Origin: Pseudomonas sp. S31 | GTDB taxonomy: Bacteria > Pseudomonadota > Gammaproteobacteria > Pseudomonadales > Pseudomonadaceae | Length of the DNA: 64,000 nucleotides | Assembly (NCBI RefSeq): GCF_016648105.1 | Contig: NZ_JACVVE010000024.1 | Coordinates: 1-64,000 of the forward strand | Direction of reading: 5' to 3' | Shown here: piece by piece, positions 59,746 to 64,000 of the stretch | Position numbering within the stretch: the first letter of the stretch is position 1 | Layout of the letters: every line of letters starts with the position of its first letter | Position numbers and translations under genes: made by a program | Notes under the pieces: model-generated | Databases searched by the model: none | What the model was told of the DNA's origin: nothing | The model's input: only the letters and a program-made list of their open reading frames with translations

Positions 59746-60012
59746 CTAATGCAACGTGCGCGGCTCGTCCGGAAGTTGCTCGCACATCTGCGCGTGCATC
59801 GTCGCCTCTTCTAGGTGGGCCCGTACCGCTGCCATCTCATGAATCACTGCCCGCATGATCTTCGAACTGTGGCTGACGGGGTTGAGCATCACCGATTGGC
59901 TAGCGATGGAGATCGCACAGATGACGTGCTCCGAGGCCTGTACAAGCGTGTCTTGCAGGGCGACAGAGGACTCGAGGGAAGTGGCTGGTGGATCGGGGAC
60001 TATCTTGCGCAT
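59746..60012 (-). CDS. DUF6124-like small protein
   Basis: An 88-aa protein beginning MRKIVPDPPATS, the usual opening of small DUF6124-like Pseudomonas proteins, followed by helical sequence (ALVQAS-type VQASEHVICAISIASQSV). ATG 60012 has AAGGAG upstream. Often found next to DUF3077 genes. Function unknown; family name assigned by resemblance. Confidence 0.7.
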   Translation of the reverse strand: MRKIVPDPPATSLESSVALQDTLVQASEHVICAISIASQSVMLNPVSHSSKIMRAVIHEMAAVRAHLEEATMHAQMCEQLPDEPRTLH

Positions 60013-60409
60013 GTTAGCTCCTTGGGTAAGTGGAGCTACCTGGCACCGCTGTCAAACGAATGGAGGCAGCTATACACGGGTTGACAGACCGGTTACCCAA
60101 GGACCCGGCGCACACGAATGTGCCCCATGCACAGCTGCCATGGAGCGCTGCGACGGTTACTTGAGTAGTCGGCCTGTCAAAGCCGGTCGTTGATTTTGCA
60201 ACGACGAACCGAGCCTAGGCCGCAATCCAAGCAGTCGCAATGGGTTGGCAGGGGGTGGAAGTATGTTTCAGAAATGGACTACAGGAAATGGGAAAAATCT
60301 GAGACAAACAGCCTACGCTTATGCTGCCAATCTAAACATTCCGTCTCTTCCCAGGCCGATCTCGGCATCGTCGAGTAGCGCCTTGGTACAAATCTCCAGC
60401 GCTTGGCCT
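60013..60409. other. Gap with inverted repeat and decayed DUF3077 3' end
   Basis: CCTTGGGTAA at 60020-60029 is exactly inverted at 60093-60102. At 60351-60386 a 36-bp segment matches 59369-59404 (the DUF3077 C-terminal codons) with one difference; read on the minus strand it encodes ALLDDAEIGLGRD. No intact gene is seen in these 397 bp. Confidence 0.7.
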
Positions 60410-61027
60410 TCACCGCATCGCCGCCAACTTGATCCCAAACCCCACCAGGCAAGCCCCGGCCAACCGTTCGAACAGATTGGCGATGCGCGGATTGGCGCGC
60501 ATGCGTTCGGCCAGTACATGGGTCAGCACCACGGCGATCAGCCCGTACAGGAAGGTCACCACCGCCACGGTCACCGCGAGGAAGCCGAAGGTCACCAGGC
60601 CCTGGTGTTTCACCGGGTCGACGAACAGCGGGAAGAACGCCATGTAGAACATGATCGCCTTGGGGTTGAGCAGGGTGATCATCATCGTCTGGCGCAGGTA
60701 GTGGCCGTTGTCCATGCGGCTGGTGCGGGGGGCGCCGCCCGGCTTGCTCAGCAGCATGCGCAGGCCCAGGTAGGCGAGGTAGGCCGCGCCGGCCCACTGC
60801 ACCACGTGGAAGGCGGCAGGGTAGGCGGCCAGCAAGGTCGCCACGCCGGCCACCGCCAGCCACAACAACACCTGGTCGCCGAGGATCACCCCGCAGGTCG
60901 CGGCCAGGCCTGCCTTGATACCGCCTTTGCCGGTGGCGGTGATCAGGGCGAAATTGCCCGGCCCGGGGATGGCCAGGACGATGATGAAGGCGATGACGAA
61001 TGCGCCGTAGTCGGTGACGCCAAGCAT
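60410..61027 (-). CDS. LysE/RhtB-family amino acid exporter
   Basis: A 205-aa inner membrane exporter with about six hydrophobic segments. The N-terminal FIIVLAIPGPGNFALITATGKGG and the later LLNPKAIMFYMAFFPLFVDP are family signatures. ATG 61027 gives the normal length. The exported amino acid is unknown. It ends 24 bp past the decayed DUF3077 fragment. Confidence 0.9.
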   Translation of the reverse strand: MLGVTDYGAFVIAFIIVLAIPGPGNFALITATGKGGIKAGLAATCGVILGDQVLLWLAVAGVATLLAAYPAAFHVVQWAGAAYLAYLGLRMLLSKPGGAPRTSRMDNGHYLRQTMMITLLNPKAIMFYMAFFPLFVDPVKHQGLVTFGFLAVTVAVVTFLYGLIAVVLTHVLAERMRANPRIANLFERLAGACLVGFGIKLAAMR

Positions 61028-61138
61028 TGGGAACTCCTGTGGGCAGTGCTGGGGCAGAACGCTGGACTATCGTTCGCGCTCGCCCGCTTTGCAACCGTAA
61101 TGCTTGAAGCCGTTGCAGTTTCAGGAGAACCCGGCGGC

Positions 61139-63580
61139 CTACCAGCGCAACGATACCGTACCCAGCAACGTGCGCTCTTCACCCCAGTAGCAGCGCCCGG
61201 CATTGTTGCAGCCGGCCACGTATTCCTTGTCGAACAGGTTGCGTGCGTTGACTTCCACCGACCAGTTCTCGTCGATCTCGTAGCCGACCTTGGCGTCCAC
61301 CAGGGTCACGTCGCCGGTGTCGAGCGTGCCGTAGAGGCTCGCCGGTGTATAGGCGAAGGTGCTGTCGAAATGGCGTACGCCACCCCCGATCGCCAGGCCC
61401 TTGAGCAGGCCGTCTCGAAAGCGGTAGGTGCTCCACACTGAGGCCTGGTTGCGCGGTACGCCGGTCATCTGGTGGTCCTCGTACAGCGACCCGGCGACGT
61501 CCTTGGTGATGCGCGAGTCGGTGTAGGTATAGGCAGCGGTGACGTTGAGGTTTTCGCTGAGGTCGCTGTTCAGTTCCAGCTCGACGCCTTTGGAGCGGCT
61601 GGCACCGATCTGGCGATAATCACCCACGGCCGAGTCGAACAACACATCGTCCTTCTTGCGCAGGTCGTAGACCGAGGCGGTGAAGGCGGTGTTCCAGCCT
61701 TTGGGCTCGTATTTGATGCCGACTTCGTATTGCTCGCTCTTGGTCGGGTCCAGCGCTCCGCTCTTGCTTTCGGTCTGCTGGGTCGGGGCGAACGCGGTGG
61801 AGTAGCTGAAATAGGGCGAGAGGCCGTTGTCGAACTGGTACATCACCCCGGTCTGCCAGGTGAAATCGCTGTCCCAGCTGTCCATGTCGGCTTCAGCGTT
61901 CAGCGTGCCGGCCTTGTTGCGGAACTGGCTGTTGACCCGGTCCAGGCGTCCGCCGAGCAGCAGCACCCAGTTGTCGACCTTGGTCTGCAGCTGGCTGTAC
62001 AAGCCGTACATGGTCTGTTCGAGCAGAGCGTTCTGGACGGGGAAGGGCGTGGTCGGCTTGCCGTTCCAGACCGGGTTGAAGACATCGATGACGCCGCCGT
62101 CGCCAGCGTCCCAGTCCTGGTTGAACGAGGTGCGGTCCAGGCTCGCACCCAGCAATACGGTATGTTCGAACGCGCCTCGGCTGAAGTGGCCCTCGAACTG
62201 GTTGTCCAGCGAGTAGGCGATGGACTTGTTGTAGCGGTCGTAGGCCTGGTTGCGCAGGGTGGTGCCGAAGCCGCCATCGTCCAGGTTGCCCGGCCACATT
62301 TCCTGGCGGTCGATGCGTGACTGCAGGTAGCGCGAGTTCTGGCGGAACTGCCAGGTGTCGTTGAAGCGGTGGCTGAACTCGTAGCCCAGGCTCCACGTCT
62401 GGCGTTCGAAGTTGTCCCAGTCCGGGTTGCCAGAGAGCTGGTCCTTGTCGATCTTGCCGTTGGGGTTGTGCAGCAGCGTGCCGGCCGCCGGGTAGCCCAG
62501 TTCCATCAGGGTGCGGTCGCGCTGGTAGGTGGCGAGCACGGTCAGGCTGTTGAAGTCGTCGAAGTTGAGGGTCAGCGACGGCGCCAGGTAGATGCGGTCG
62601 TCCGGTTGATGGTCGATCTGCGTATCGGATTTGCGACCCATCATCACCAGGCGTCCAAGGACGTTGCCTGAATCGGTCAGTGGCCCGGAGACATCGACGC
62701 CCAACTGACGCCGGTTGTGCGAGCCGTAGCTCAACTGCACCTCGCCACGCGGGTCGGCGGTCGGCCGCTTGCTGACCAGGTTGACCACGCCGCCGGGGGC
62801 GTTTTCGCCATACAGGATCGAAGTCGGGCCGCGGAACACTTCTACCCGTTCCAGGCCATAGGGTTCGCTGCTGGTGTCGTAGCGGTTGCCTTGCACGCGC
62901 AGGCCGTCGCGCAGCAGGCCATAGCCATAGTCAGTGGCGTTGAAACCCCGGATGAAGAACAAATCGCCCGCTTGCCCGTCACCGCCGGCGAAGGGTGGCG
63001 AGAAGATGCCCGGCACGTAGCCGAGCACTTCGGTGAGGGTTTGCGATTGCTGGTCGTCCATGCGCTGGCGGGTCACCACCGAAACCGAGCGCGGGGTGTC
63101 GGCCAAGGCGCTGCTGGTCTTGCTGGCGGTGCTGCTGGCCACGGCGCGATAGCCATTGTCGCCCTGGCCATTGCTGGCGAGCAGCGCGGCAGCGTTGATG
63201 GCAGTGGCGTCCAGTTGCAGCGCGTTGCCTTCGGCAAGGGGTTGCAACACGTAGCCGGTGTCGCCCTGGGGCACGGCTTGCAGGCCGCTGCCCTGCAGCA
63301 ATCGGGCCAGGCCCTGGGCGACGCTGTAGCGGCCCTGCAGCCCTGGGCTGGTCTTGCCGGCGGCCAGCTCGTTGCTGCCCGCCAGGTAGATGCCGGCCTG
63401 GCTGCTGAACTGGTTGAGGGCGGCGGCCAGCGAGCCGGGAGCGATATCGAACAGGGTTTCGGCGTTGGCCACCTGTTCGGCCTGGGCCAGCGATGCCGGG
63501 AGCATCAATGGCGCGACTGCGCAAAGAGAAAGCGGCGCGGCAAGCGCCAGGCGAAACGCGGGGTGGAAAGGCGTCGGCAT
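61139..63580 (-). CDS. TonB-dependent siderophore receptor with signalling (STN) domain
   Basis: An 813-aa outer membrane transducer. Signal peptide (MPTPFHPAFRLALAAPLSLCAVAPLMLPASLAQA), STN domain about 40-105 (FDIAPGSLAAALNQFSSQAGIYL), plug domain about 165-270 (RSVSVVTRQRMDDQ, FIRGF, VEVFRGPTSILYGENAPGGVVNLVSKRP), then the barrel ending in GTVSLRW with terminal Trp. The STN domain and the upstream fecR gene mean it probably signals through FecR to an ECF sigma factor. Ligand unknown, likely a ferric siderophore. ATG 63580 begins the signal peptide. Confidence 0.93.
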   Translation of the reverse strand: MPTPFHPAFRLALAAPLSLCAVAPLMLPASLAQAEQVANAETLFDIAPGSLAAALNQFSSQAGIYLAGSNELAAGKTSPGLQGRYSVAQGLARLLQGSGLQAVPQGDTGYVLQPLAEGNALQLDATAINAAALLASNGQGDNGYRAVASSTASKTSSALADTPRSVSVVTRQRMDDQQSQTLTEVLGYVPGIFSPPFAGGDGQAGDLFFIRGFNATDYGYGLLRDGLRVQGNRYDTSSEPYGLERVEVFRGPTSILYGENAPGGVVNLVSKRPTADPRGEVQLSYGSHNRRQLGVDVSGPLTDSGNVLGRLVMMGRKSDTQIDHQPDDRIYLAPSLTLNFDDFNSLTVLATYQRDRTLMELGYPAAGTLLHNPNGKIDKDQLSGNPDWDNFERQTWSLGYEFSHRFNDTWQFRQNSRYLQSRIDRQEMWPGNLDDGGFGTTLRNQAYDRYNKSIAYSLDNQFEGHFSRGAFEHTVLLGASLDRTSFNQDWDAGDGGVIDVFNPVWNGKPTTPFPVQNALLEQTMYGLYSQLQTKVDNWVLLLGGRLDRVNSQFRNKAGTLNAEADMDSWDSDFTWQTGVMYQFDNGLSPYFSYSTAFAPTQQTESKSGALDPTKSEQYEVGIKYEPKGWNTAFTASVYDLRKKDDVLFDSAVGDYRQIGASRSKGVELELNSDLSENLNVTAAYTYTDSRITKDVAGSLYEDHQMTGVPRNQASVWSTYRFRDGLLKGLAIGGGVRHFDSTFAYTPASLYGTLDTGDVTLVDAKVGYEIDENWSVEVNARNLFDKEYVAGCNNAGRCYWGEERTLLGTVSLRW

Positions 63581-63723
63581 GCTGGTCCCTGAATCGTTAC
63601 GGTGGTTTAGGTTTCGTACGATGGGTAAACCGAACGAGATGGGAAAAAGGGAACTGACGGATAGATTTTTTCGCTTCGCGGGCGAGTCGGGTCGCCGCAC
63701 CGCCGCGCCCACGGCGACTGCAA

Positions 63724-64000
63724 TCAGGCGGGCTCGACGGTCACCCACCACGGCGTCAATTGCTGCACCCGCACCGGCAACGCCGCCTGCAGCAATGCCA
63801 GCGCACGGTCGGTATCGTTGAGTGGAAACGTCCCCATCACCGACAGTTGCGCCACTGCCGGGTGCCAGCCCAGGTGGCCGTGGCGGTAGCGCCCCAAGGT
63901 CTGCAACAGCTGCACCAGCGGCATGCCCTCGGCATTGAGGCGCTGATGAATCCACGACTCGCCAGCGCTCGACGCCGCGGTCTTGACTCCCAGTCCGCGT
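63724..64000 (-). CDS. fecR: FecR-family anti-sigma/sigma-regulator (3' part)
   Basis: C-terminal 91 codons of a gene that enters from beyond the window, ending ...LTPWWVTVEPA. The segments LNAEGMPLVQLLQTLGRYRHGHLGWHPAVAQLSVMGTFPLNDTDRALALL fit the periplasmic part of FecR, which contacts the receptor STN domain. It lies 143 bp upstream of the receptor gene in the same direction. An ECF sigma gene is expected next, outside the window. Confidence 0.88.
   Translation of the reverse strand, partial: RGLGVKTAASSAGESWIHQRLNAEGMPLVQLLQTLGRYRHGHLGWHPAVAQLSVMGTFPLNDTDRALALLQAALPVRVQQLTPWWVTVEPA

Noticed and set aside
63581..63955. N-terminal extension of the TonB receptor frame
   Set aside because: The frame is open upstream, but the signal peptide starts at ATG 63580 and the extension overlaps the fecR gene in another frame.

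Overview
This window is a chromosomal segment of a fluorescent Pseudomonas, most likely of the P. putida group. The GC-rich codon usage, the gene order (recA-recX, erdR-dgkA, finR/fpr, rimO-kup, tol-pal-cpoB-queE-queC-tRNA-Lys, dapA-bamC-purC-tRNA-Ser) and the many short palindromes in intergenic gaps all point there. Almost everything is core genome. No IS element, CRISPR array, rRNA or integrase gene was found.

Layout. 0-11 kb: SOS recombinase recA with recX and a LexA box, a LOG-family protein, two small proteins, tapT, erdR, dgkA, the divergent finR/fpr redox pair, then a minus-strand group of RNA-modification genes (a pseudouridine-synthase-like protein, a DUF1456 protein, TrmO). 10.4-19.2 kb: a YjaB-like acetyltransferase, rimO, a RelE/XRE toxin-antitoxin pair lying between direct repeats, kup, and the mprF-acvB pair for aminoacyl-phosphatidylglycerol turnover. 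19.4-28.7 kb: two initiator tRNA genes, SOS-controlled dinB, a lipoprotein, proS, an OprD-type porin, a HIT protein, slyX, a membrane-anchored cold-shock protein, dps and small regulators. 28.8-41 kb: aspS, yebC, ruvCAB, ybgC-tolQRAB-pal-cpoB, queE, queC and tRNA-Lys. 41-57 kb: an atypical cation-efflux protein, a polyamine-type chemoreceptor beside a putrescine importer, a DUF945 protein, nadA, a BepA-like protease, tusA, a PerM-like permease, bcp, a GcvR-like regulator, dapA, bamC, a WalJ-like hydrolase and purC.

The accessory part is 57.1-60.4 kb. tRNA-Ser(CGA) is followed by about 2 kb holding an Abi-family (HEPN-like) defence gene and a DUF3892 gene. An 88-bp exact direct repeat of the tRNA 3' part bounds it, and a decayed tRNA-end copy lies in the middle. 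Short tandem repeats sit near the middle and right junctions, but there is no integrase. This is the best candidate for an undescribed small integrating unit. Beyond it lie DUF3077 and DUF6124-like genes, a decayed third copy of the DUF3077 3' end, a LysE exporter, and an iron-type TonB-dependent transducer whose fecR partner runs off the window.

Functional themes are DNA repair (recA, recX, dinB, ruvCAB; recA and dinB carry CTG-N10-CAG boxes), envelope integrity (tol-pal, bamC, BepA-like, mprF-acvB), tRNA/rRNA modification (tapT, trmO, tusA, queE, queC) and polyamine sensing and uptake.
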